NCBI RefSeq assembly: GCF_016107305.1
Contig: NZ_RCVR01000008.1
Coordinates: forward strand, 62,001-126,000
DNA: 64,000 bases
Direction of reading: 5' to 3'
Origin: Roseomonas sp. KE2513
GTDB taxonomy: Bacteria; Pseudomonadota; Alphaproteobacteria; Acetobacterales; Acetobacteraceae
Positions within the stretch are counted from its first letter, which is position 1. The number at the start of each line of letters is the position of its first letter. Below are positions 51,990 to 61,202 of this stretch, piece by piece. Both the position numbers and the translations under genes were made by a program. The notes beneath the pieces were generated by a model, which saw only the letters and a list, made by a program, of their open reading frames with translations, was not told the origin of the DNA and did no database searches.

Positions 51990-52964
51990 CTATTCGGGCG
52001 CGATGTTCCCCTTGCCCACGACCTCCTTCCAACGGGCGATCTCGCCGTGCTGGAAGGCGGTGAAGTCCGCGGGCGTGCTGGCGACGATCTCGAAACCGAT
52101 ATCGGTCAGCCGCTTCGCGATCTCCGGCTGGCGCAGCGCCGCGGCACAAGCGGCATGCACCTGGGCGGCCAGCGCGGGCGCCATGCCCGCCGGTGCGCCC
52201 AGCGCCTGCCAGGAATAGACGACGAAGTCCGGCAGCCCTGCCTCCCCGGCGGTCGGCGTCTCCGGCAGGGTGGGGTTGCGCGCCTCCGCAGTCGTCATAA
52301 TCGCCTTCACCCGGCCGTCGCGGATCTGCGGCGCGATGGAGCCAAGGTTCTGGAAGGAGAACTGCACGTTCCCCGCGATGAGGTCCGTCGTCGCCGGGCC
52401 GCCGCCTGAATAGGGGGCGTGGGAAGCCTCCGTGCCCGTGCGCTGCTTGAACATCTCCGCCGTCAGGTGGTCCGAGGAGCCGACGCCGGAGCTGGAATAG
52501 GCGGCGCGCCCACCGCGCTCCTTGAGCCAGGCGACGAAGCCCGGCAGGTCGTTGGCCGGCACCTGCGCGGGGTTGACCACCAGCACGTTGGGTGTGCGCA
52601 CGGTCTGCATCAGCCCCGTGAAGTCGCGGGTGGGATCGTAGCTGAGGTTGGGTCGCAGCGCGGCGTTGATCGCCCAGGTGCTGATCGGCGCGTGCATGAG
52701 GATGCCGCCGTCGGGCGCGGAGCGGATGACGACGCGGGCGCCGATCTCGCCGGTGGCGCCGGGGCGGTTCTCCACCACCACGGGCTTGCCGGTAGCCGCC
52801 TGAACACCCTGCGCGATCGCACGGCCGACAATGTCGGACGAACTGCCGGGCGCGAAGGGCACGATGATGGTGACGGGCTTGGAGGGCCAGGCCTCCTGGG
52901 CGCGCAGCAGCGCCGGTGCGGCAAGGCCCCCGGCCGCGAGGCCGAGCATCTGGCGACGGTTCAT
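51990..52964 (-). CDS. Bug/TctC-family solute receptor
   Basis: A 324-residue receptor with leader MNRRQMLGLAAGGLAAPALLRAQ and GGAGGAAAC upstream. Blocks: [81 protein letters not shown], and TPTAGEAGLPDFVVYSWQ. It lies 27 bases downstream of a D-2-hydroxyacid dehydrogenase gene on the same strand, so a 2-hydroxy or 2-keto acid is a possible ligand. It resembles the receptor at 22444. Confidence 0.9.
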   Translation of the reverse strand: MNRRQMLGLAAGGLAAPALLRAQEAWPSKPVTIIVPFAPGSSSDIVGRAIAQGVQAATGKPVVVENRPGATGEIGARVVIRSAPDGGILMHAPISTWAINAALRPNLSYDPTRDFTGLMQTVRTPNVLVVNPAQVPANDLPGFVAWLKERGGRAAYSSSGVGSSDHLTAEMFKQRTGTEASHAPYSGGGPATTDLIAGNVQFSFQNLGSIAPQIRDGRVKAIMTTAEARNPTLPETPTAGEAGLPDFVVYSWQALGAPAGMAPALAAQVHAACAAALRQPEIAKRLTDIGFEIVASTPADFTAFQHGEIARWKEVVGKGNIAPE

Positions 52965-52991
52965 CTCTTTGTTTCCTCCACTACAGGTTGG

Positions 52992-53978
52992 TCAGACAGG
53001 ATCGATCGGCGGCTTTCCAGAGAGTACGGCGGCGACGTTGTCGAGTGCCTTGAACCCCATGGCGTTGCGCGTCTCGACCGTGGCACTCGCGACATGCGGG
53101 GTGAGGAAGACGTTGGGCAGCTCGGCAAAGCGCAGGTCGAAATCGGGCTCGCGCCGGAAGACGTCGAGACCGGCGGCGAAGAGCTGGCCGGACTTCAGCG
53201 CCTCGATCAGCGCGTTCTCGTCCACGAGCGAGCCGCGGGCGGTGTTCACGAAGACGGCGCCACGGGGCAGCCGCGCGAAGGCCTCTGCCGTCATCAGCGT
53301 GCCGGCCTCGCCGCCGGGCAGGTGGAGGGAGAGGATGTCGCAGCGCGGCAGCATCTCGTTGAGGTCAGCGAAGTATTCGGCGCCCGCTTCCAGTTCCGCC
53401 GGCAGCCGGCGTCGGTTGTGGTAGAGGATGGTCATGCCAAAGCCGCGCGCCCGCTGGGCCATCGCCTGGCCGATCCGCCCCATTCCGACGATGCCGAGCG
53501 TCTTGCCGCTGACCTGAAGGCCGAGATTGTCCGGAAACCCGTAGCCCTTGCGCCATCCGGCGCGCATGATCGCCTCGTACTCGTGGCCGCGGCGGCAGGC
53601 GTTGAGCAGCAGCATGAAGGCGAGGTCGGCGGTGCAGTCCGTCAGCACGTCCGGCGTGTTGGTGACGACGACGCCCGCGGCCTTCACCGCCTCCGAATCC
53701 ATGTGGTCGTGGCCGACGCTGGTGTTGGCGACGATCCGCAGGCTCGGCGGCAGATTGGCCGCGTGGGCGGCGGTGATCCGCACCTTGCCACCCGTGACCA
53801 CGGCGGCCAGGCCCTTCTCCGCCGCCATGCCGAGCGCCTCGTCCGCGGTCATGTCGTGGTCCGTGATGATGGCGCCGAAGCGCTGGCGGGCGCGCTCGGC
53901 CACCGCCTCGGTCACGCGGCGCGCGACGAGCACGCCGCCGGGGATGACGCCATCCCCCCTCATGGAAGCTTCGGACAA
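52992..53978 (-). CDS. D-2-hydroxyacid dehydrogenase (glyoxylate/hydroxypyruvate reductase-like)
   Basis: A 328-residue NAD(P)-dependent D-2-hydroxyacid dehydrogenase. The nucleotide motif is LGIVGMGRIGQAMAQRARGFGM, the active-site Arg is in NTARGSLVDENALIEAL, the Glu in DVFRREPDFD and the His in FLTPHVASAT. TTG 53978 has GAGGAAA six bases upstream; ATG 53963 is the alternative. It precedes a Bug receptor in a likely two-gene operon, suggesting uptake and oxidation or reduction of a hydroxy acid. The exact acid is unknown. Confidence 0.9.
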   Translation of the reverse strand: MSEASMRGDGVIPGGVLVARRVTEAVAERARQRFGAIITDHDMTADEALGMAAEKGLAAVVTGGKVRITAAHAANLPPSLRIVANTSVGHDHMDSEAVKAAGVVVTNTPDVLTDCTADLAFMLLLNACRRGHEYEAIMRAGWRKGYGFPDNLGLQVSGKTLGIVGMGRIGQAMAQRARGFGMTILYHNRRRLPAELEAGAEYFADLNEMLPRCDILSLHLPGGEAGTLMTAEAFARLPRGAVFVNTARGSLVDENALIEALKSGQLFAAGLDVFRREPDFDLRFAELPNVFLTPHVASATVETRNAMGFKALDNVAAVLSGKPPIDPV

Positions 53979-54018
53979 GCCGTTTCCTCGCGTTCTGTGA
54001 TCTCGGGAAGCTTATGCC

Positions 54019-54837
54019 CTAAGCGGCGGGGCTGGGCAGCCTCATCCAGGCGGGCACGCGCGGGCGCAGCACCGCGCCACCGCAGGCGAGCGCGGGGGCC
54101 CCGGCTGCCTCCAGGCGGAGCAGGGCGAGGCCGAGCCCGTCGCGGCCCGAACGCATTTCCCCCACCGTCGCGCCATCAAGCGTGACAGGGGTGTCGCGGG
54201 GCGGGATGTCGCCCTCTACCAGAACGGGCACGAGGCGGCGCTTGAGCAGGCCGCGATAGCGGGTGCGCGCCGTCAGCTCCTGGCCCATGTAGCAGCCCTT
54301 CTCCCAGGCGATGCCGCCCAGCTCGTCGAAGCCGGCTTCCAGCAGCACGGTCTTGTCCCGATCGAGGTCGAGCGCGCCCTCGGGAAGACCGAGAAGGAGG
54401 CGGTGGCGGTCATAATCGGCGGGATCGCCGGGGAGGTCCGCGCCATAGACGCGCCAGCCCGCCTCCGGCAGGCGCGGATCGCGGCGGATCGTGGCGTCGG
54501 CGGGCGGCTCCCCGTCCCAGGCGGCGCCGACCGCGATCTCTCCCGAGCGGTCCGCCAACGTCACCTTCGAGCGGAGCCGGAAGCGGGAGAGCTTCTCCAC
54601 CAGCAGCGGGGCGTCGGCGCGGGGAAGGTCCAGCAGGATGGCTTCCGGCGCCAGTTCCGCCGCCTCGAAGGCGAGGAAGTCCGTCAGCCACTTGCCCTGC
54701 GGCGAGAGCAGCGCCGACCAGGCCATCCCCGAGCCCAGTCCCGTCATGTCGTTGGAGACGAGTCCCTGGAGGAAGCCGATGCGGTCTGGGCCGGCGACCT
54801 CGACGAGGCCGCGATTGGGGAGGGGAGCACTGGACAT
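54019..54837 (-). CDS. ygfZ: Folate-binding iron-sulfur cluster protein YgfZ
   Basis: A 272-residue YgfZ/GcvT-like protein: RGLVEVAGPDRIGFLQGLVSNDM, LLSPQGKWLTDFLAFE, and the signature KGCYMGQELTARTRYRG with its Cys. YgfZ uses a folate and helps assemble or repair certain iron-sulfur enzymes. I chose ATG 54837; an upstream in-frame start at 54909 adds a Pro/Arg-rich piece unlike the family. It is divergent from two glycosyltransferase genes across 122 bases in which I see nothing firm. Confidence 0.9.
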   Translation of the reverse strand: MSSAPLPNRGLVEVAGPDRIGFLQGLVSNDMTGLGSGMAWSALLSPQGKWLTDFLAFEAAELAPEAILLDLPRADAPLLVEKLSRFRLRSKVTLADRSGEIAVGAAWDGEPPADATIRRDPRLPEAGWRVYGADLPGDPADYDRHRLLLGLPEGALDLDRDKTVLLEAGFDELGGIAWEKGCYMGQELTARTRYRGLLKRRLVPVLVEGDIPPRDTPVTLDGATVGEMRSGRDGLGLALLRLEAAGAPALACGGAVLRPRVPAWMRLPSPAA

Positions 54838-54959
54838 GGGGGGCAGATCGGGGGGCGGGCCGCGCGGCGCAAGCACCCTCGTCCCCGGGCGACATTTCTG
54901 CACCCGCAACCTTCCCTCTCGCCCCAGGCGCCGCGGGACGTGCTAAACCCGCCGTGCTC

Positions 54960-55865
54960 ATGCGGATCCTCTTCGTCACCTCCACCCGGATCGGCGACGC
55001 CGTGCTCTCCACCGGCCTGCTCGACCACCTTCTGCGGACCTATCCGGGGGCGCGGATCACTGTCGCCTGCGGCCCCGTGGCCGAGGGCGTCTTCTCACGC
55101 ATGCCGGGGCGCGAGCGCACGATCGTCGTCGCCAAGCGGCGCTTCTCTATGCACTGGCCGGTCCTCTGGGCCGAGGTCGCGCGGACGGTCTGGGACCTGG
55201 TGGTGGACCTGCGCGGCTCGGCGCTCGGCTGGATGGTGCCGGCGCGGCGGCGGGTGGTAATGCGCGGCGGTCGCCGCCCGGGACACCGGATCGGACATAT
55301 CGCCGCGGTGCTGCGGATCAGCCCGCCGCCGTCGCCCGTTGCCTGGTTCGCGCCCGAGGACAGCCGACGCGCGGCGGAACTGCTGGGCGACGACCGCCCG
55401 GTGCTGGCGCTGGGCCCCACGGCCAACTGGGCCGGCAAGGTCTGGCCGGCGGAGCGCTTCGTGGCGCTCGCCGGAGCCTTGACCGCACCGGGCGGTCCGC
55501 TCGAAGGCGCGCGGCCGGTGCTGCTGGGCGGGCCGGGCGAGGCGGAGCGGGCGATGGCCGCCCCCGTGGTCGCCGCGTTACCCGGCGCGCTCGACCTCGT
55601 CGGCCGCCTCTCCCTTCCCGAAGCGGCGGCGCTGCTGGCGCGGGCGCGGCTCTTCGCGGGCAATGATTCGGGGCTGATGCACCTCTCGGCCGCTGCGGGG
55701 GCGCCGACGCTCGGGTTTTTCGGCCCCACACCGGCCGACGAGTACGGGCCGATCGGCCGCGCGGCCCGGGCGGTGGTCTCGCCCGACGGCACCATGGCGG
55801 GCCTCTCGGTCGAGAGCGCGGTGGAGGCCGCGCGCGCCCTGCTGCCGACCCCGATCCCGGCATGA
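54960..55865 (+). CDS. Glycosyltransferase family 9 (heptosyltransferase-like)
   Basis: A 301-residue GT9 enzyme: RILFVTSTRIGDAVLSTGLLDHLLRTYP at the N-terminus, LVVDLRGSALGWMVPAR, PVLALGPTANWAGKVWPAERFVALA, and the donor-site region ARLFAGNDSGLMHLSAAAGAPTLGFFGPTP. GT9 members add heptose or other sugars to lipopolysaccharide core. The start is ATG 54960 or GTG 54954. It is followed after 91 bases by a GT4 enzyme, so both probably work on envelope polysaccharide. Confidence 0.9.
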   Translation: MRILFVTSTRIGDAVLSTGLLDHLLRTYPGARITVACGPVAEGVFSRMPGRERTIVVAKRRFSMHWPVLWAEVARTVWDLVVDLRGSALGWMVPARRRVVMRGGRRPGHRIGHIAAVLRISPPPSPVAWFAPEDSRRAAELLGDDRPVLALGPTANWAGKVWPAERFVALAGALTAPGGPLEGARPVLLGGPGEAERAMAAPVVAALPGALDLVGRLSLPEAAALLARARLFAGNDSGLMHLSAAAGAPTLGFFGPTPADEYGPIGRAARAVVSPDGTMAGLSVESAVEAARALLPTPIPA

Positions 55866-55956
55866 GCCGGCCTGGCCACCCAGTTCCGGCTACCCATCTG
55901 ATGAGGACCGCCATGGGGCGCCCCGCCGGTACGGGCCGACGCGCCCTGTCCCTGTC

Positions 55957-57078
55957 TTGATTCTCATCCTTACCCAGAACTTCCCGCCCGATCCCGGCGG
56001 GATCGAGGCGCTGATGGGTGGGCTGGCGCGCGCGCTGGCCGCGGGCGGGGAGAGGGTGCTGGTCTTGGCGGACCATATTCGCGGCCAGGGTCTCGTGGAG
56101 CCCGATTGGCCCACCAGGATCGCGCTGCGCCGCTTCGGCGGGCCGCGCCCGCTGCGGCGGCTGCGCAAGGGAATGGCCGCGCGGCGGTTGCTCACCCGCC
56201 TGCCCCTGCACGCCGTCATTGCCGATAGCTGGAAAAGCCTGGAGGTGCTGCCGAACCCGGGCGTGCCGAGCCTCGTGCTCGCCCATGGATCGGAATTCCC
56301 TCCCTCACCAAGCGCGGGGAAGCGGCGGCGGATCGAGCGGGCGCTGGCGGGGGCGGGGGCCATCGCGCCGAATTCCGCCTTCACCGAGGCGCTGCTCCGC
56401 CCCTACCTCACCCCCGCCGCGCCGCGCCCGGTGGTGGTGCACCTGCCTGTCCCGCCCCAGCCCGATCCCCCGGCGGAGGCGCGCGCCGTGGTGACCAGGC
56501 TGCGCGGCGAGGGGCCGCTGCTGCTGACCGTCGCGCGGCTGGAGCCCCGCAAGGGGATCGATGCCGTGATCGGCGCCCTACCAGAGCTGGCGGTGCGCTA
56601 TCCCGGCCTGCGCTACGCGGTGGCAGGGGAGGGGGCAGACCGGGCGCGGCTGTCCGCCCTCGCTCGCGAGATGGGCGTGGAGGAGCGGGTGCGCTTTCTC
56701 GGCCGCGTGGACGATGCGACGAGGGCGGCCCTCTACGCGGGAGCCGACCTCTTCGCCATGCCGACGCGCCGCGAGGGCGCCTCGGTGGAGGGCTACGGCC
56801 TCGTCTACCTGGAGGCGGCCTGGTACGGGCTGGCGGCCCTGGCGGGGCGCGACGGCGGCGCGGCCGAGGCAGTGCTGGACGGGGAGACAGGGCTCGTCTG
56901 CGACGGCACCGACCCGGCGGCGGTGGCCGAAGCGCTCGCGCGGCTGCTGGAGGACAATCCCCTGCGCCGGCGGTTGGGCGTAGCCGGGGCGGCGCGGGTT
57001 CGGCACGACCTCACTTGGGCGGCGGTGCTGCCGCGCTACCTCGGGCTTCTCGGGATCGGGCCAGGAGCGGGCGGCTGA
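55957..57078 (+). CDS. Glycosyltransferase family 4
   Basis: A 373-residue GT4 enzyme begun at TTG 55957. The opening ILILTQNFPPDPGGIEALMGGLARALAAGG, the donor-binding VARLEPRKGIDAVIGALPEL, and the EX7E-like region REGASVEGYGLVYLEAAWYGLAALAG are typical. No good Shine-Dalgarno is seen and no in-frame ATG gives a better start. It presumably adds a sugar to lipopolysaccharide or another envelope glycan together with the GT9 gene upstream. Confidence 0.9.
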   Translation: MILILTQNFPPDPGGIEALMGGLARALAAGGERVLVLADHIRGQGLVEPDWPTRIALRRFGGPRPLRRLRKGMAARRLLTRLPLHAVIADSWKSLEVLPNPGVPSLVLAHGSEFPPSPSAGKRRRIERALAGAGAIAPNSAFTEALLRPYLTPAAPRPVVVHLPVPPQPDPPAEARAVVTRLRGEGPLLLTVARLEPRKGIDAVIGALPELAVRYPGLRYAVAGEGADRARLSALAREMGVEERVRFLGRVDDATRAALYAGADLFAMPTRREGASVEGYGLVYLEAAWYGLAALAGRDGGAAEAVLDGETGLVCDGTDPAAVAEALARLLEDNPLRRRLGVAGAARVRHDLTWAAVLPRYLGLLGIGPGAGG

Positions 57079-57113
57079 GGCACGCTTAGTGGCCGATCAA
57101 AGGAATGGGCCGA

Positions 57114-57142
57114 CGACGCCCGCCCCGGGAGGGGCGGCGTCG
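57114..57142. terminator. Hairpin after glycosyltransferase gene
   Basis: CGACGCC-CGCCCC pairs with GGGGCG-GCGTCG with one bulged C, 36 bases after the stop at 57078. The rest of the gap to 57292 holds a small palindrome TTCCA-TGG-TGGAA at 57198-57210 of unknown meaning. Confidence 0.55.
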
Positions 57143-57291
57143 CGGGATCCGAACTGGCCCATCCATCCGGGGTCCCGCCCCCCGGGTCTGCGCAACGTTC
57201 CATGGTGGAAACGCCGATCCCCGGCATCTGTTCCAATCCGCTGCGCCCCCTAGGATAGCCCGTAAGGATGAAGAGCGAGGAAACGCGGAAG

Positions 57292-58635
57292 ATGAAGCAC
57301 TCCCGGCGCGCGATGCTCGGGGCGATGGCCCTCGCCCCCCTCCTTCCTCGCCTCGCCCATGCCCAGGAGGCCTCCCTGCCCCCCATCCTCTTCGTGCACG
57401 GAAACGGCGATCACTCAGCGCTGTGGATGACCACCCTCTGGCGCTTCGAGAGCAATGGCTGGCCGGGGGACCGCCTGCGCGCGCTCGACTTCACCGATCC
57501 GCTGGCGCGCGACGACGACGCGGTGGCCCAGCCGATGCGCTCCTCCTCCGACGATGCCTGGCGGGAACTAGCGGGGGAGATCGCCGCGCTGCGGGCGCGG
57601 ACAGGAGCGGCGCGGGTGGCGCTGGTGGGGAACTCGCGCGGCGGCTACCCCATTCGCAACCATGTGCAGCTGCACGGCGGGGGGGCGGAGGTGTCGCATG
57701 TCGTGACCTGCGGCACCCCGAATAACGGCATCTATGACTGGGAACCGGGGGCCGGGCGGGAGTTCAACAAGCGCTCCGCCCTGTTGCGGGCGCTGAACGG
57801 CGGGGAGTCCCAGGTGGTGCCGGGCACGGCCTTCCTCACCCTGCGCTCGGATGCGAACGACCTCTATGCCCAGCCGGACGGGCGCTATGCCGGACGGCCC
57901 GGCGTGCCGACCGGCGTTGAGCCCGACAGCCCGGCGCTGCGGGGCGCGACCAACCTTGTCCTGCCTGGGGTGGACCACCGCGAGACCGCCTATTCCGCCC
58001 GCGCCTTCCGCGAGATGTTCCGCTTCATCGGCGGTCACGAGCCGGACCGGCTCTTCGTGCTGCCGGAGGCGCGTCCGGTGCTGGACGGGCGGGTGACGGG
58101 CACGCCCGGCGGCATCCAGACGAACCGCCCCGTGGCGGGGGCGGTGGTGGAAGTCTTCCGCGTTTCGCCGGAGAACGGTGAGCGGATGGGGGAGGCGATC
58201 CACCGCCGCACCACCGGGGAGGATGGACGCTGGGGGCCGGTGACGGTGGCGCCGGACTGGAACCTCGAGATCGTCGTCGCGGCACCGGGGCACCCGATCA
58301 CGCATTCCTATCGGAACCCCTTTCCTCGTTCCTCCTCGGTGGTGAACCTGCGCCCGGCCGCGCCGCCCGCCGCCGCCGACCGCGGGGCCGCCGCGCTGGT
58401 GCGCTTCAGCCGCCCGCGCGGCTACTACGGGATCCCGCGCGATGTCGTGCTGCTGGACGGCGCGGAGCCCACCGACCTGCCGCGCGGCGTTCCCGCCGGT
58501 GCCACCGCCGTCGCGCGGCTGCCGGCCGAGCGTATCGGCTCTCCCATTGTGGGCCTGTTCAATGAGGAGCGGCTGGTCGCCCGCGCCTGGCCGCTGGCGG
58601 AGAACCGCATCACCGTCGCCGAGCTGACCTGGTAG
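57292..58635 (+). CDS. Exported alpha/beta hydrolase with C-terminal beta domains
   Basis: A 447-residue protein with a Tat-type leader (KHSRRAMLGAMALAPLLPRLAHAQ). The hydrolase part has PPILFVHGNGDHSALWMTTL, the nucleophile elbow LVGNSRGGYPIRNHV and LPGVDHRETAYSARAF with a likely catalytic His. From about residue 255 a beta-sandwich-like region follows (VTGTPGGIQTNRPVAGAVVEVFRV, then TTGEDGRWGPVTVAPDWNLEIVV), resembling carboxypeptidase-regulatory-like modules. ATG 57292 was preferred to 57268 because of GAGGAAAC spacing. Likely a periplasmic or secreted esterase; substrate unknown. Confidence 0.85.
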   Translation: MKHSRRAMLGAMALAPLLPRLAHAQEASLPPILFVHGNGDHSALWMTTLWRFESNGWPGDRLRALDFTDPLARDDDAVAQPMRSSSDDAWRELAGEIAALRARTGAARVALVGNSRGGYPIRNHVQLHGGGAEVSHVVTCGTPNNGIYDWEPGAGREFNKRSALLRALNGGESQVVPGTAFLTLRSDANDLYAQPDGRYAGRPGVPTGVEPDSPALRGATNLVLPGVDHRETAYSARAFREMFRFIGGHEPDRLFVLPEARPVLDGRVTGTPGGIQTNRPVAGAVVEVFRVSPENGERMGEAIHRRTTGEDGRWGPVTVAPDWNLEIVVAAPGHPITHSYRNPFPRSSSVVNLRPAAPPAAADRGAAALVRFSRPRGYYGIPRDVVLLDGAEPTDLPRGVPAGATAVARLPAERIGSPIVGLFNEERLVARAWPLAENRITVAELTW

Positions 58636-58641
58636 GGGCTG

Positions 58642-59700
58642 CTACCCGCCCGAGCGCCGCGAGAGGGCGCGCGCCAGCGGCGGGCCGAGCACCAGCACCA
58701 CCAGCATCCGCGCGGTCTGCAGCGCCATGACGAAAGACATGTCCGCCCCGCTCGAGGCCCCGATGGCCGCGACGGAGTCGATGCCCCCCGGGCTCATCGC
58801 GAGATAGGCGGTCAGCGGGTCGAGCCCCAGCGCATGGGCGAGGGCCACCGACATCAGCCCACACAGCGCGATCAGCACGGCGATGCAGAGAAGGATTTTC
58901 GGCAGGGCCGCCGCCGCCTGGGCTAGAACCCCCCGGGTGAAGCCGAGCCCGATCTGGAAGCCGATGGCCCCGAAGCCGATCGTGCTGAGCCAGAGCGGCA
59001 CCTGGATCTGGAACACCTCCGCCGACTGGAGGGTGGCGCCCGCGATCATCGGCAGCAGCATCGGTCCCGCGGGGATGCGCGAGACGCGCCCGGCCCAGGC
59101 GCCGAGCAACGCCAGCAGCACCGCGGCCGCGACCGCCTCCGGCCGCGTTGGCGCGGCGGACAGGGACGGGGCCGCACCGGGTGAGGCGATGGCCAACCCG
59201 TGGGCGACGAAGACCGCCACGCCGACGACGCAGACCACCCGCAGGTACTGCATCAGCGCCACCAGCCGCACGTCGGCGCCATAGGCCTCCGCCATCACCA
59301 CCATGGCCGAGGCCCCGCCGGGCGCCGTGCCCCAGATGGCCGTGGTGCCCGGCAGCACGCGCCCGACGCTGAGCACCCAGCCCAGCAGGACGCTGACGAC
59401 GAGCGTGCCGAGGGCCGCCGCCGCGATATAGGGCCAGTCCTCCACGAAGGAGTGGAGGATGGCGGCCGTGATGGTGGTGGAGATGAGGCATCCCACCAGC
59501 CCCTGGCTCGCGACATAGATCCGCCGCGGCATCCGGATGGAGACGCCCACCAGGCTGAGCCCGATGGCCGCGACGAGGGCGCCCAGCAGGGAGGAACCCG
59601 GCAGGCCCAGAAGCCGCCCGCCGAGGCCGAGGAGCAGCGCGAGCGCGATCAGGAGAGCCCACTGCAAAGGGGCCGGCAACTGGGCCAACCGAGCCGGCAT
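58642..59700 (-). CDS. AbrB-duplication family membrane protein
   Basis: A 352-residue membrane protein of the family once annotated as putative ammonia monooxygenase and now as AbrB-type. It has two repeated halves: LLGLPGSSLLGALVAAIGLSLVGV, VASQGLVGCLISTTIT, LPGTTAIWGTAPGGASAMVVMAEAYGAD, then RIPAGPMLLPMIAGATLQ and AMSPGGIDSVAAIGASSGADMSFVMALQTARMLVV. About ten membrane segments are present. It is a probable transporter of unknown substrate, not a DNA-binding AbrB. It converges on the exported hydrolase, six bases from its stop. Confidence 0.87.
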   Translation of the reverse strand: MPARLAQLPAPLQWALLIALALLLGLGGRLLGLPGSSLLGALVAAIGLSLVGVSIRMPRRIYVASQGLVGCLISTTITAAILHSFVEDWPYIAAAALGTLVVSVLLGWVLSVGRVLPGTTAIWGTAPGGASAMVVMAEAYGADVRLVALMQYLRVVCVVGVAVFVAHGLAIASPGAAPSLSAAPTRPEAVAAAVLLALLGAWAGRVSRIPAGPMLLPMIAGATLQSAEVFQIQVPLWLSTIGFGAIGFQIGLGFTRGVLAQAAAALPKILLCIAVLIALCGLMSVALAHALGLDPLTAYLAMSPGGIDSVAAIGASSGADMSFVMALQTARMLVVLVLGPPLARALSRRSGG

Positions 59701-59760
59701 ATGCGTATCACCTTACGGAGGGGCGCTTCCTCTTAGCCCCGATGATAGGCCGGATGGGAA

Positions 59761-59779
59761 GGAGGGCAAATCGCCCTCC
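59761..59779. promoter_or_regulatory. Perfect hairpin GGAGGGC-AAATC-GCCCTCC before dihydroorotase
   Basis: A 7-base perfect stem lies between divergent genes (59701-59835), 57 bases before the dihydroorotase ATG. It could be a leader structure or part of a promoter region. Function not established. Confidence 0.4.
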
Positions 59780-59835
59780 CGCCCCGCCGGGCCCTGGGCT
59801 ATCACCCCGCGCTGGCAACAGAGGGCTGGGGCGAG

Positions 59836-61167
59836 ATGGCGAGCTACGATCTGATCCTGCGCGGCGGCACCGTCGTCCTTCCCTGGGGCGAGGCCGTGAC
59901 CGATGTCGCCGTGCGCGCCGGGAAGGTCGTGACAATGGGCGACCTTCGCACCGATGAGGCCGCGGAGGTGATCGACTGCCGCGGCCTGCACGTGCTGCCC
60001 GGCCTGATCGACCCGCACGTGCACCTGCGCGACCCCGGCGACCCCGCGGTGGAGACGCTGGAAACCGGCACCCGGGGCGCGGTGCTGGGCGGGCTGACCG
60101 CGGTGTTCGACATGCCGAACACCCAGCCCTCCATCACCTCGGTCGAGCAGCTCGACTGGAAGCGCGGCTATATCCGCGAGAAGGCCTGGTGCGATGTCGG
60201 CATGTATGTCGGCGGCGCCCGGAGCAACGTGGGCGAGCTCGGCACGCTGGAGCGGGAGCCGAATGTCTGCGCCATCAAGGTCTTCGCCGGTTCCTCGACC
60301 GGGGACCTGATGATCGAGGACGACGAGACGCTGGAGCGCGTGATGCGCAACGGCGGGCGGCGCATCGCCTACCACTCCGAGGACGAGTACCGGCTACAGG
60401 CACGCAAGCCGATGTTCGCGGATGGCGGGCCGCACCGGTTGCACGCGGAGTGGCGCGACGTGGAGTGCGCCTTCCTCGGCACGCGGCGCCTGATGGCCCT
60501 GGCGCGCAAAACGAACCGGCCCGCGCATATCCTGCACGTCTCCACCGCCGAGGAGCTGGATTACCTCCGCGACTTCCGCGACGTGGCGACGGTGGAGGTG
60601 CTGCTGAACCACCTGACCCAGTGGGCACCGGACGCCTATGACGCGCTCGGCGCCCTTGCTGTGATGAACCCGCCGATCCGCGACAAGCGGCACTACGACG
60701 CCGCCTGGGCAGCCGTGGCCAACGGCACCGTGGACACGGTGGGCAGCGACCACGCCCCACATTCGCGCGCCGCGAAGGAGCGCCCCTGGCCCGCCACGGC
60801 CGCCGGGCTGACGGGCGTGCAGACCATCGTGCCCATGATGCTCAACCACGTCTCCGAGGGGCGCCTCTCCCTCGCGCGGCTGGTGGACCTGATGGCGGCC
60901 GGGCCGTCCCGCGTCTATGGCGCGATCGGCAAAGGCCGGATTGCGGCCGGCTACGACGCGGACTTCACGGTAGTGGACATGGGCCGCAGCCGGGTGATCG
61001 AGGGGGACTGGCTCGTCTCACCCTGCGGCTGGAGTCCCTTCGTTGGCACCCGCTGCCAGGGCTGGCCGGTGATGACCCTGGTGCGGGGACGGGCGGTGAT
61101 GCGGGAGGACGAGGTGCTGGGGAACCCCGGCGGGACGCCCGTGCGCTTCGAGGGAACGCGGGCCTAG
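59836..61167 (+). CDS. pyrC: Dihydroorotase (class I type)
   Basis: A 443-residue cyclic amidohydrolase. The metal motif is GLIDPHVHLRDPG (His61, His63), the carboxylated Lys is in CAIKVFAGSSTGDLM (Lys148), and further ligands are in RIAYHSEDE, AHILHVSTAEE and VGSDHAPHS. ATG 59836 gives the full family N-terminus. It makes dihydroorotate from carbamoyl aspartate in pyrimidine synthesis. No other pyr gene is here, and relatives that act on other cyclic amides cannot be excluded, but PHVHLRDPG and SDHAPH strongly favour dihydroorotase. Confidence 0.88.
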   Translation: MASYDLILRGGTVVLPWGEAVTDVAVRAGKVVTMGDLRTDEAAEVIDCRGLHVLPGLIDPHVHLRDPGDPAVETLETGTRGAVLGGLTAVFDMPNTQPSITSVEQLDWKRGYIREKAWCDVGMYVGGARSNVGELGTLEREPNVCAIKVFAGSSTGDLMIEDDETLERVMRNGGRRIAYHSEDEYRLQARKPMFADGGPHRLHAEWRDVECAFLGTRRLMALARKTNRPAHILHVSTAEELDYLRDFRDVATVEVLLNHLTQWAPDAYDALGALAVMNPPIRDKRHYDAAWAAVANGTVDTVGSDHAPHSRAAKERPWPATAAGLTGVQTIVPMMLNHVSEGRLSLARLVDLMAAGPSRVYGAIGKGRIAAGYDADFTVVDMGRSRVIEGDWLVSPCGWSPFVGTRCQGWPVMTLVRGRAVMREDEVLGNPGGTPVRFEGTRA

Positions 61168-61202
61168 GACCAGGGCCCGCGACTAAAGCCTGGGGCTGAG
61201 GC

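Noticed and set aside
58642-59700. AbrB as a DNA-binding transition-state regulator
   Set aside because: The protein is a duplicated multi-helix membrane protein; the AbrB name here refers to a different family.
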